Positions 9,432-17,888 of a stretch of DNA of 35,681 bases are shown piece by piece; the stretch's first letter is position 1, and each line of letters opens with the position of its first letter. This DNA is from Thermoanaerobaculales bacterium (GTDB lineage: Bacteria; Acidobacteriota; Thermoanaerobaculia; Thermoanaerobaculales; Sulfomarinibacteraceae). Below the pieces are notes generated by a model. The model saw nothing but the letters and a program-made list of their open reading frames with translations. It was not told the origin of the DNA and ran no database searches. The translations under genes and the position numbers were made by a program. The DNA lies in the NCBI GenBank assembly GCA_025456385.1, contig JALOKS010000002.1, positions 1-35,681 on the forward strand, given 5' to 3'.

Positions 9432-10402
9432 GAGCTGCGGCCCTCGGGCTCGTTCTGCTCGCGGCGTCGCCGGCGGCAGCTGCCCAGGCCGTGTACCGGG
9501 TGCAGGCGCCGGAGCCGCCGCTGGCGACCGCCGCCAACGGGTACGTCCAGGAGGTTCGCGAGCTCGCCCCCGGTGACTACGAGGTCCGGGTGGCGACGTC
9601 GATCGACCCCATCGGCGCCACCGGCAGCTACGCCGAGGTGACGGCGGCGGCGCGGCCGGCGGTTCCAGCCGGCTTCCGGCTGCCGCCGTCGCTCGCCCGC
9701 CGTCTGGCCCCGGAGCTCGAGGCCTGGGAGGCAGCAACGGCGGTTCTCGGCTGGTCGGCGAGGCACCTGGCGGTCGACGACGCGGACGGTGGGCCGCAGG
9801 ATGCGGCCTCGGTCTTGGAGCGCGGCCGCGGCCGCTGCTCGGGCCTCGCCAACGCGACCGCGGCCCTGCTCCTGACCGCGGGCTTCGAGGCGCGCACGGT
9901 GAGCGGCGTCCTGGTCGCCGGCGGCGAGGTCATCCCGCACCGCTGGATCGAGTGCCGGCTGCCCGGGGCCGGATGGGTCGCGAGCGATCCGACCCTCGGC
10001 CTGTGGGTGGTGAGCGTGCGCCACGTGGCCTTCGGAGACACGGTGAGCGCCCCGCCGCGAGTCACTGTGCTGGCGCAGGATGAGGACGGGCTCGAGCGCC
10101 TGCCGCGCCGCGCCGGTCGCCTGCTCCGCCCCAACCGCGGCGCCGGTCTGGTGTGCCGCCTGCCGACCTCCGGGCCGGGTGCGGTCGCGGTGCTGCGGGG
10201 CGCGGGCGGCGAGGTGCGGCGGGCCCGCCTCGACCCGGAGGCGCGCTTCGAAGGCCTGCTGCCGGGGCGGTGGCTGCTCGAGGTCGAGCACGAGGGCGAG
10301 GTGGTGGAGCGCCGCGAGCTGGTCCTCAAGGCCGGCGATCTCCACACCTTCACGGTGCGGCCGGTCGCCGCCGGAGCACCCGCCGGCGGGGCGCTGCCGT
10401 GA
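9428..10402 (+). CDS. secreted transglutaminase-like cysteine protease-fold protein
   Basis: Signal peptide MRAAALGLVLLAASPAAAAQA; Cys-His-Asp triad context GRGRCSGLANATAALLLTAGFEARTVSGVL / IPHRWIECRL / VASDPTLG. ATGA overlap with nusB. Confidence 0.8.
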   Translation: MRAAALGLVLLAASPAAAAQAVYRVQAPEPPLATAANGYVQEVRELAPGDYEVRVATSIDPIGATGSYAEVTAAARPAVPAGFRLPPSLARRLAPELEAWEAATAVLGWSARHLAVDDADGGPQDAASVLERGRGRCSGLANATAALLLTAGFEARTVSGVLVAGGEVIPHRWIECRLPGAGWVASDPTLGLWVVSVRHVAFGDTVSAPPRVTVLAQDEDGLERLPRRAGRLLRPNRGAGLVCRLPTSGPGAVAVLRGAGGEVRRARLDPEARFEGLLPGRWLLEVEHEGEVVERRELVLKAGDLHTFTVRPVAAGAPAGGALP

Positions 10403-11709
10403 AACGCGCGGTGACCGGCAGCCTCGAGCACCTCGGGTCGGCGGAGCTGCTGCGCCTGGTCTCGGCGACCTCGCCGAGCGGCATCCTCGAGCTGAGAACC
10501 GACCGCGGGAGCCTGCGCCTCGAGGTCGACCGCGGGCGGGTGAGGGCGCCGAGCGCCGCCGAGCTGCAGCGTGCCGCCGGAGTGCTCGCGGGCCGCGGCG
10601 GGGACTTCAGGTTCCAGCCCTGTGCGGTCGCAGCCCTGGCTGGCGAGGCGCTGAGCCTCAGCGCCTTCGCCGAGGCCGCCGGCGCCGTCGACCACGAGCT
10701 GCGGCTCGACCGGCTGCTCGCCGCCGAGGGCGCCGACCGCGAGGCGCGGCCGCCGATCCATGTCCTGCCGCCAGCCCCCCCCGCCGACCCGCTCCGTGAC
10801 CTGCTGGCCGAGCTCGAGGCACAGGCCCCCGGCGAGCTCCACTTCGCCCGCATTGCCGTCATCGCGCAGGACCCGCGGCCGTGGCGGGGCGTGGTCCAGC
10901 AGGGGTGGCGGCGCCGCGGCTGGGAGACTTTCCTCGAACCGTGCTCGCCGGAGCTCGCGCTCGAGGGCTTCGACGTCCTCATCGTCCACCACCGGGACGC
11001 CTCGACGCGGATGCGGCAGGAGGCCGCCTGGCTCGACCTCGTCCGCCGAGCCGCCGCCGCCGAGCCGCCGGTTCCGGTGCTGTGGGTGGCGCCACTCGGC
11101 GATCCGGACTGGGTGCACCGTCTGATCGAGGCCGGGGTCGCGTTCCTGATGCCGGCGCCGGCGGGCGACGCCGGAAAGACGCTCGCGCGCTTCGCCGCCG
11201 ACCTGAGCAGGGTGGTCGAGCGTCAGCTGCAGGTGCCATCCACGCGGCCGGAGCCGGGCCTGCCGGCGGCGGTGTCGGAGCTCGTAGGCGCGCTGCTGTC
11301 GGCCTCCGACCCGGACCAGGGGCTGCGGTCCCTGCTGGTGCTCGCGTCCGAGAGCTTCGCCCGGGGCGCGCTGCTCGCGGTCACCGGGACGGAGATCCGT
11401 TGCCGCGCCGGCTTCGGCTACCCCTTGAACCGGAGCCTGGCCGCCCTGCCGCGCGGGATCGCCCTCCTCGAGCGGGTGATCCGGTCCGGCGAAGCGGTGC
11501 TGGAGCTCGCGCCGCGAACCGCCGGGGCCCTCCAGCTGGCAGCGGCCTGCGGCGTGTCGGAGCTGCCGGCGGCGACCGCCCTGATCCCGCTCGGCGGCGG
11601 CGAGGGGGTGGTCGGCGTCCTGGTCGCGGACCGCAACGGCGACGAGCTGCCCGAGCTCGCCGAGCTGGTCGTGCTGGCAGGTCGCCTGGGCGGTGTGGCC
11701 CTCGGCTGA
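10399..11709 (+). CDS. multidomain signalling protein: N-terminal DUF4388/PATAN-like, degenerate receiver-like middle, C-terminal GAF-like
   Basis: GSLEHLGSAELLRLVSATSPSGILELRTDRGSLRLEVDRGRV (DUF4388-like); FARIAVIAQD...FDVLIVHHRDAS...PVPVLWVAPL (receiver-like fold pattern); C-terminal GAF-like segment. GTG start overlapping the upstream stop. Confidence 0.65.
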   Translation: MKRAVTGSLEHLGSAELLRLVSATSPSGILELRTDRGSLRLEVDRGRVRAPSAAELQRAAGVLAGRGGDFRFQPCAVAALAGEALSLSAFAEAAGAVDHELRLDRLLAAEGADREARPPIHVLPPAPPADPLRDLLAELEAQAPGELHFARIAVIAQDPRPWRGVVQQGWRRRGWETFLEPCSPELALEGFDVLIVHHRDASTRMRQEAAWLDLVRRAAAAEPPVPVLWVAPLGDPDWVHRLIEAGVAFLMPAPAGDAGKTLARFAADLSRVVERQLQVPSTRPEPGLPAAVSELVGALLSASDPDQGLRSLLVLASESFARGALLAVTGTEIRCRAGFGYPLNRSLAALPRGIALLERVIRSGEAVLELAPRTAGALQLAAACGVSELPAATALIPLGGGEGVVGVLVADRNGDELPELAELVVLAGRLGGVALG

Positions 11710-11752
11710 GCAGCCGCCGCGCCGGTCCGGCCGCGCGGAAGTGTTCGGAAGA

Positions 11753-11781
11753 TTGACACCCGGGGCGCTGCGACCTAAGCT
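11753..11781 (+). promoter_or_regulatory. sigma70-type promoter, TTGACA-N17-TAAGCT
   Basis: Exact consensus -35 TTGACA (11753-11758), 17-nt spacer, -10-like TAAGCT (11776-11781), upstream of the FHA gene. Confidence 0.6.
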
Positions 11782-11886
11782 CTTCCCGCAACACAAGGCG
11801 CTTCGGCAGCTTTGCGTCGTGAACGACCGGGCTCGGCGGCGTGCAGCCCGGTCCGCCGTGGCCGCCGATCCGGAGGAGGAGGGGGC

Positions 11887-13713
11887 GTGGCGACGCTGGT
11901 TATCGACACCGGGACCGGCTCCGAGCTCAGCTTCGAGCTCGAGGCGGAGGCGACGTCCATCGGCGCATCGAGCGGCAACGACGTGGTCCTGCGCGTTCCG
12001 GGCGTCGCCCCCAACCACGTGGTGCTGCGGCGCAGCGGCGGCCGCTACACCTTCCTCGGTCAGCAGCGGCAGGTGGTGCTGGTGAACGGCAAGCGGCGCG
12101 CCCGCGGCGTCATCGGCGAGGGTGACCGCATCCGCATCGGCACCGCCACCCTGTACATCCGCTATCCCGAAGCCCCGGCTGCCGAGTCCGCGGACGAGGC
12201 CGCGGCCGAGGTGTCCGCCGAGCTCGAGGCGCCGCCGCCGGCGGGGGCGGTCGAGTCCGAGCCGGTCAAGCAGCGCGCCGAGATCGTCCTGTTCAACGAG
12301 CCGCCGCGGTTGGCTGCGGCGCGTCGGAGCCTGCTCGGGGCGTTCCGGGAGGGGCCTCCGGCGGAGCTCTCCGAGAAGCTCGAGCTCTTTCTGGCGTCGG
12401 CCTTCCCGGGGCGGCGGGCGATGCTCGCCTGGCTCGACCAGCAGGGTCTGCTGCAGCCGGTCGTGGCGTCGTGGAGCGGCCCGTTGCCGCACCTGCCCCC
12501 GCGCACCTTCTCGGAGCTCGATCACGGCGACCGGCTCGCCGTGCTGCGCGGAAGCGGCCGTGAGCTGCTCATCTACCCGGTTCCCGGCGTGGCGCCCGAA
12601 ACCAGGATCTACGTGCTCGCCGAGTCCTCGCCGGACGAGCGCGAGGAGGACCGCACCCTGGTCGCCGAGCTCGCGGCGATGGTGGCCGCCCGCTGGCAGG
12701 ACTTCGTCGACTCGAGTGCGGTGCTGGGCCGCTGGGAGGAGGAGGCGCGGGCCAGGATCGAAGCCCGGTTGCCCGGCAGCTCACCCGCGGTGCGGGCCCT
12801 GCGCGACGGGATGCTCGCGGCCGCCCGCTCGCCCCGCCCGGTGCTGCTGTACGGCACACCCGGCTCGGGCCGCGCCTTTCTGGGCTCGCTGATCGCCTCG
12901 CTGCGACCGACCGGGCGGCCGTGGATCCGGGTCGTCCAGGTTCGCGGCGGCGACGATCGGCCGGTGGCGGCCGAGCTCTTCGGCTCGGAGACGGCGATCG
13001 GTGCGCGCGGCCTCGCCGAGCACGCGGGCGGCGGAGCGGTGGTGATCCGCGAGGTGCAGAGGATGTCGGCCGGTCTGCAGGCCGAGCTGGCGGCGGCGAT
13101 CGAGCACGACCTCGGTGTGGGCTACGGTGCGAAGGTGCGCTGGATCCTGACCGCCGACGCCGGCGGCATCGAGTCGAGCGGGGGTATCGAGTCCTCCCTG
13201 CTCGACCTGGCGCGCCGCCACCTGCTGCGGGTCCCCTCCCTCGAGGAGCGGCGGGAGGACCTGCCGCTCATCATCGTCCGCATGCTCGCCGCGGTGGGCG
13301 CCGAGCAGGGCAAGGAGATCCGCGGCATCGAGCTCGACACCCTCGACTCCCTGCTCGGCCACACCTTCGCCGGTCAGATGACCGAGCTCCTCGGCGAGCT
13401 GCGGCGGCTGGTCTCGGCCACCGCCGCCGGTGAGACGGTGCGCGGCGTGGTGCGCGGCGCGGCGGTGTCCGCCGAGCAGGCTCCCGCCGAAGCCGGTGCA
13501 CGGACGCCGGACGAGGTCGGGGTGCTCGAGGACGACGATCTCAAGGTGGTCATCCCGGCCGTCGAGCGCCTGCTCATCGACCGCGTCCTGCGCCGCGCGC
13601 GGGGCAACCAGAGCCGCGCCGCCCGCGAGCTCAACCTGTCGCGCGGCGCGCTGATCGCCAAGATCAAGGACTACGACATCCCGGACTACCGTTCGCTGCG
13701 CCGCAAGGGCTGA
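11887..13713 (+). CDS. FHA domain / GAF-like / degenerate AAA+ (bEBP-derived) / Fis-type HTH protein
   Basis: FHA-like N-terminus (ATSIGASSGNDVVLRVPGVAPNHVVLRR); AAA+ remnant LLYGTPGSGRAFLG...AAELFGSE...GGGAVVIREVQRM; C-terminal ERLLIDRVLRRARGNQSRAARELNLSRGALIAKIKDYDI (HTH_8). GTG start with GGAGGAGG upstream. Confidence 0.85.
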   Translation: MATLVIDTGTGSELSFELEAEATSIGASSGNDVVLRVPGVAPNHVVLRRSGGRYTFLGQQRQVVLVNGKRRARGVIGEGDRIRIGTATLYIRYPEAPAAESADEAAAEVSAELEAPPPAGAVESEPVKQRAEIVLFNEPPRLAAARRSLLGAFREGPPAELSEKLELFLASAFPGRRAMLAWLDQQGLLQPVVASWSGPLPHLPPRTFSELDHGDRLAVLRGSGRELLIYPVPGVAPETRIYVLAESSPDEREEDRTLVAELAAMVAARWQDFVDSSAVLGRWEEEARARIEARLPGSSPAVRALRDGMLAAARSPRPVLLYGTPGSGRAFLGSLIASLRPTGRPWIRVVQVRGGDDRPVAAELFGSETAIGARGLAEHAGGGAVVIREVQRMSAGLQAELAAAIEHDLGVGYGAKVRWILTADAGGIESSGGIESSLLDLARRHLLRVPSLEERREDLPLIIVRMLAAVGAEQGKEIRGIELDTLDSLLGHTFAGQMTELLGELRRLVSATAAGETVRGVVRGAAVSAEQAPAEAGARTPDEVGVLEDDDLKVVIPAVERLLIDRVLRRARGNQSRAARELNLSRGALIAKIKDYDIPDYRSLRRKG

Positions 13714-13786
13714 CGGCAGGGCGACCCCGGACGGGCGGCGCACCCGGCTGCGCACGGGGTGGCGGTTCACCACGCACCCTGCCCGA

Positions 13787-13982
13787 CCCGTGTCCGTGCC
13801 CGTGCCCGTCTCCGTCTCCGGTGCCGTCCCCGTGCCCGGCTTCAGGTCCGGCGACCGCGGCGGGATCGGTGACCAGGTTCAGCTGTCGCCTGCCACCGGT
13901 CGCTGCTCGCGGGCCCTGCTCACCGACGCTGGCCGCTGGCCATCCATCCGGGCACGGGCACGGAGACGGACAGGGGCACGAG
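13787..13982. repeat. mirrored hexanucleotide-like repeat (CCGTGC/CCGTCT left, inverted right)
   Basis: Left 13787-13838 CCCGTGTCCGTGCCCGTGCCCGTCTCCGTCTCCGGTGCCGTCCCCGTGCCCG; right 13948-13982 CCGGGCACGGGCACGGAGACGGACAGGGGCACGAG reads as its reverse complement. Confidence 0.85.
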
Positions 13983-14079
13983 TGACCTCAGGTTGGAAAA
14001 TTCGAAATTCGAAATCGATCGATCACCACGTCACGGACAGCCGGGTGAGCCCGAGCTTCGAAGCTTCGCGCGCCGCCAG

Positions 14080-14703
14080 CTAGCCCTTCGTGCTCCTCGC
14101 CGAAGCGGTTTTCCGTGGCGCCTCGGCATCCGCTCGGGCGCCGACCATCGCGAGCACGGTGTCCCAGTTGAAGCCGAGCCAGATCAGGAACGGGAACGAG
14201 AAGCGGCCGGGAAGGTCGGTGAAGTAGCGCCCGAAGCCGAAGAGATTGCGCGCGAGCTCGGAGTAGTTCGCCTGGCTCCACTCGCCGAGGCCGAGGGCGT
14301 AGAGCGTCTTGACGTGGAACACGAGGTTGAGGGCCTGGGTGAGGTAGAGCACGCAGCAGCCCATGAACAGCCGCTCGAGCTGGCGGCGGCTGAAGGGGCG
14401 GGGGAGCGCGAGCGACAGGGCGAGGAAAACGATGAGGTTGAAGTGGATCTCGGTCAGGGCGAGGGCGGGAATTCCGGAGCTCGTCCTGAAGTCCGCGCGT
14501 CGCACCTCCGCGCGGTGGTCGGCGACCACCAGGCGCGTGACCCGCGGGTACTCATAGGCCCGGACGAGGGTCTGGGCGAGGCCGGCGACAGCGTGGTCGA
14601 GCACCGGCCGCAGCAGCAGCCAGAGCACGAGCGCGACGACGAGCGCCAGGGGCAGCCGACGCAGGAAGCCGGCGCGGGGGGCGGCGCCGGACGTCTTCCT
14701 CAC
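14080..14703 (-). CDS. exosortase H-associated membrane protein
   Basis: GTG start at 14703 overlapping the xrtH stop; multi-TM protein directly downstream of exosortase H, with ALTEIHFNLIVFLALSLALPRPFSRRQLERLFMGCCVLYLTQALNLVFHVKTLYA. Assignment rests partly on context. Confidence 0.7.
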   Translation of the reverse strand: MRKTSGAAPRAGFLRRLPLALVVALVLWLLLRPVLDHAVAGLAQTLVRAYEYPRVTRLVVADHRAEVRRADFRTSSGIPALALTEIHFNLIVFLALSLALPRPFSRRQLERLFMGCCVLYLTQALNLVFHVKTLYALGLGEWSQANYSELARNLFGFGRYFTDLPGRFSFPFLIWLGFNWDTVLAMVGARADAEAPRKTASARSTKG

Positions 14704-15218
14704 GTCGCGCGGCGCCCGGGAGCCGCGATCAGCTCGGCCCAGGCGATCCACAGCGCGACCCCGGCCAGGATCACCACCGACTGCCAGACGACGATGTGCG
14801 CGTCGTTGAACAGCGCCGGGAAGTAGATCCCGATGTAGAACAGCGACACCACACGGACCAGGTTGATGACCTGGATCGCCAGCAGCCCGCCGACCACGCC
14901 GATCACCTTCGCCGACCAGCGGGCCGGGAAGGCGAGCACGCCCGAGATGAAGATCAGGCTGGTGATGAGGCCGTTGCAGCCGTTGAAGATGGTCACGGCG
15001 AAACGGGGCGAGCTGACGACGCAGCCGACGACCGTGGCCTGCTCGCCGAGGAGCCGCAGGGCCGACCCGGAGAGACGGGCGACGAAGGCGGTGTAGGGGG
15101 CGACGAGAGCCGTGTCCACCGGCCGCAGGGCGATGACGGTGAAGCTCGAGCCGAGGACGGCGAGGAAGAGGACGAGGAACCTCGCCTCCGGCCGGCGCCA
15201 GAGCTCGCCGAGCCTCAT
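14700..15218 (-). CDS. xrtH: exosortase H (IPTLxxWG-CTERM type)
   Basis: Small multi-TM protein with exosortase catalytic triad contexts: Cys in NGCNGLITSLIF, Arg in INLVRVVSLFYIG, His in FNDAHIVVWQSVVI. Confidence 0.85.
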   Translation of the reverse strand: MRLGELWRRPEARFLVLFLAVLGSSFTVIALRPVDTALVAPYTAFVARLSGSALRLLGEQATVVGCVVSSPRFAVTIFNGCNGLITSLIFISGVLAFPARWSAKVIGVVGGLLAIQVINLVRVVSLFYIGIYFPALFNDAHIVVWQSVVILAGVALWIAWAELIAAPGRRAT

Positions 15219-15252
15219 GAGCGCCCCCTCGGGGACTTCCGATGGGCAGGTG

Positions 15253-17781
15253 TCAGGGACATAGGGCCTCCAGGTCGGCGCACAGCTCGCGGGTGTCGAC
15301 ATAGCGCCGCGCGGGCTCCTTCTCGAGACAGCGCAGGATGATCCGGGCGAGCTCGGCGTCGAGGTCGGGGGCGAGGTCGCGCGGGTCGGGCGGCGGCGTG
15401 GCAAGGTGCGCGTCGATCACGTCGCCGGTGTTGAAGGGCGGGCGGCCGGTCGCGAGGTGGAAGGCGGTGGCGCCGAAGGCGTAGACGTCGGTGGCGGGTG
15501 TCGGCGGCTCGCCGCGGATCTGCTCGGGCGCCATGTAGTACGGCGTTCCGCAGACCGTCGCCGCCTCACCCTCGCTGTGGTCGAGGCGGGCGGCGATCCC
15601 GAAGTCGAGGATCTTCACCTCGTTGTCGGGGGTGACCAGGATGTTGCCGGGCTTGAGGTCGCGGTGGATCACGTGCCGCTCGTGGGCGAAGGCGATCCCC
15701 TCCGCCACCCGGTGGAGGAGCGGGACGAGGTTGGCGCGCACCCGCGCCGGCTCGCTCTTGAGGAGCTTGTCGAGAGCGGCGCCGGGCACGTACTCCATGG
15801 CGATGAAGTAGCCGTCGAAGCCGGTCTCGAAGTCGTGGATGGTGACGATCGCCGGGTGGTTGAGGGTGGCGGCCGCGCGCGCCTCCTGGCCGAGGCGCGC
15901 GGCCTCCTCGGAGGAGGTCGTCCGCAGGACCTTGATGGCCACCTCGCGCTCGAGGCGGGTGTCGCGGGCCTTGTAGACCACGCCCATCCCGCCGCGGCCG
16001 AGCTCGGTCAGGATCTCGTAGCGCTGCTGCGCGGCCTGGGCGGCGGCGGTCGCCTCGGCCTCGCGGGCGGCGGCGGGCGACCGCACGCCCGAGGCCGCCA
16101 CGATGCGGGCGCGCAGTCGCCGCGCGGCGTCGCTGGAGAAGTCGAAGGCGAGGACCCTCTCCACCTGGGCGAGCGCCGCGGCGTGCTCGCCCGCCTCGGC
16201 GAGCTCCTCGGCGAGCGCGATGGCCGGGCCGAGGCGACCGGGTTGGAGCGCGACCCCGATGACGGCGCGCTGCAGGACGGCGATGGCCACCGCGTGCGAG
16301 CGGTGCTGCTTCGCCCAGTCGGCCAGGCTGAGAACCACATGGGGGATGTCCGGGACCGGGCCGGGGTAGCTCTGCAGCACCTCGCAGGCCTCTCCGGGCA
16401 TGTTGGCCCGGTGCAGCACCACGAGGGCGTCCTGGAGGTAGCCGAGGCGGGCCATGCAGTGGGCGCTGCGGTGGGTGTTGCCGAGGCCGCGGTAGAGCTG
16501 GAGGGCGCGCTCGTCCTCTCCGGCGCGCTCGGCGCAGCGGGCCGCGGCTTCGATGTCCCCGGCGAGCTCGTGCATGTCGCTCGCCTCGCCCCAGCGGTTG
16601 AGGCGCTCGAGGATGCCCGCCGCCTCCGGCCACAGCTGCGCGTTGACCGCGAGCTCGGCGGCGCCCTCGAGCTCGTTGTGGGCGACGAGCTTGGCGACCG
16701 CCTCGGCGGCACGTCCCGAGGCCCCGAGGACCTCGACCATCTCCTGGCGCAGCCCGAGCTCGGCGAGGACCGGAACCAGGACCTCCTCCTCGCGCTCGAT
16801 CTGGGCCCGCAGGCGGCGGGCCTCCGGAGACTCCGGCCCGCGCTTCTGCTCGCTGGCCGCCAGCTGATCGCGCAGCAGTGCGAGCTGGCGCACCCGCAGG
16901 CGCGCCGCCTCCTGGTGGTGGCCCGCCTCCGACTCGGCGGCCGCCGCGTCGCGCATCATGCCCGTGCGGCGGAAGATCTCGGCCGCGCGCCCGTGCTCGC
17001 CCGCCTTCCGCCAGGCGAGAGCCGCGGCCTGCCAGTTGCCCTCGATCTCGTGCAGCCGCGCCAGCGCGCGGTGGTCGCCTTTGTGCTCGACGGCGCGCCG
17101 GGCCGCGGGCAGCGACGGGTGCGAGGCGCTCAGGCGGCCCTCCTCGAGAGCGATCAGGGCGGCGCCGGCCGCACGCTGCGGCTCGCCGGCCCGCAGCCAC
17201 ACCTCGACCGCCTCGTCGTAGCGCCCGCGGCTGGTCAGCCACTCGGCGAGGTCGCGGTCGCAGCGGAGGGCGGCCGCGACGTCGCCGCTGCGCCGCAGCA
17301 GCCGCGAGGCCTCGGCGAGGTTGTGGCCGCCCGCCCGCCGCAGGAGCTCCGCCGCCTCGTGCTCGTCGCCGAGGCGCAGGGCGACGCGGGCAGCGTCCTG
17401 CCAGGCGCGTGCCTTTCGGAACAGGGCGAGGGCGGCCTTGAGCTTGCCCTCCTTGAACTGGATCTCGGCCGCGCCGCGGTAGTCGCCGCGGGCGACCAGC
17501 GTGCGCACGAGGCGCTGCTCGGGGGTCGCCGTGAGGAGGAGCTGGTACAGGCCCCAGACGATCAGGGCTCCGGCGACCGCGTTGGCCGCCACGGTCACCG
17601 CCGGCTGGGCGATGAGGGCCACCAGGGGGTTGTGGGCGAGGCCCTCGAGGCGCAGCGCAGCGGCCACCCAGGGCAGGTTGAAGGCGGCCGCGAGGACGAG
17701 GCCGCCGATGAATGCGCTCAGCGCCCGCGTGACGCGCGCAGACCCGACCATGAGCAGCACGAGGCAGCTGAGCGGCTCCAT
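15253..17781 (-). CDS. membrane-anchored TPR-repeat Ser/Thr protein kinase (kinase domain C-terminal)
   Basis: N-terminal hydrophobic helices, long TPR-like repeat region, then YEILTELGRGGMGVVYKARDTRLEREVAIKVL...HRDLKPGNILVT...ILDFGIAARL...GTPYYMAPEQIRGEPPTPATDVYAFG. Confidence 0.95.
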   Translation of the reverse strand: MEPLSCLVLLMVGSARVTRALSAFIGGLVLAAAFNLPWVAAALRLEGLAHNPLVALIAQPAVTVAANAVAGALIVWGLYQLLLTATPEQRLVRTLVARGDYRGAAEIQFKEGKLKAALALFRKARAWQDAARVALRLGDEHEAAELLRRAGGHNLAEASRLLRRSGDVAAALRCDRDLAEWLTSRGRYDEAVEVWLRAGEPQRAAGAALIALEEGRLSASHPSLPAARRAVEHKGDHRALARLHEIEGNWQAAALAWRKAGEHGRAAEIFRRTGMMRDAAAAESEAGHHQEAARLRVRQLALLRDQLAASEQKRGPESPEARRLRAQIEREEEVLVPVLAELGLRQEMVEVLGASGRAAEAVAKLVAHNELEGAAELAVNAQLWPEAAGILERLNRWGEASDMHELAGDIEAAARCAERAGEDERALQLYRGLGNTHRSAHCMARLGYLQDALVVLHRANMPGEACEVLQSYPGPVPDIPHVVLSLADWAKQHRSHAVAIAVLQRAVIGVALQPGRLGPAIALAEELAEAGEHAAALAQVERVLAFDFSSDAARRLRARIVAASGVRSPAAAREAEATAAAQAAQQRYEILTELGRGGMGVVYKARDTRLEREVAIKVLRTTSSEEAARLGQEARAAATLNHPAIVTIHDFETGFDGYFIAMEYVPGAALDKLLKSEPARVRANLVPLLHRVAEGIAFAHERHVIHRDLKPGNILVTPDNEVKILDFGIAARLDHSEGEAATVCGTPYYMAPEQIRGEPPTPATDVYAFGATAFHLATGRPPFNTGDVIDAHLATPPPDPRDLAPDLDAELARIILRCLEKEPARRYVDTRELCADLEALCP

Positions 17782-17809
17782 CCGCCCTCATTCTAGCAGC
17801 GGGGTGCGG

Positions 17810-17838
17810 TTGAAATTTAATGGGATCTCGCTCATATT
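17810..17838 (+). promoter_or_regulatory. sigma70-like promoter TTGAAA-N17-CATATT upstream of dnaJ
   Basis: TTGAAA (17810-17815), 17-nt spacer, CATATT (17833-17838), in an unusually AT-rich spot between divergent genes. Confidence 0.45.
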
Positions 17839-17888
17839 TCGGTCTGGCGCGATGGGTCGTCGACCTCGGTGGCGGCTCGGGAGGCGAT

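Noticed and set aside
9628-12525. 965-aa minus-strand ORF
   Set aside because: Antisense to the transglutaminase, PATAN/GAF and FHA genes that have recognisable domains; composition typical of GC-skewed shadow frames.
15406-17796. 796-aa plus-strand ORF
   Set aside because: Complement of the TPR-kinase; no domain signal.
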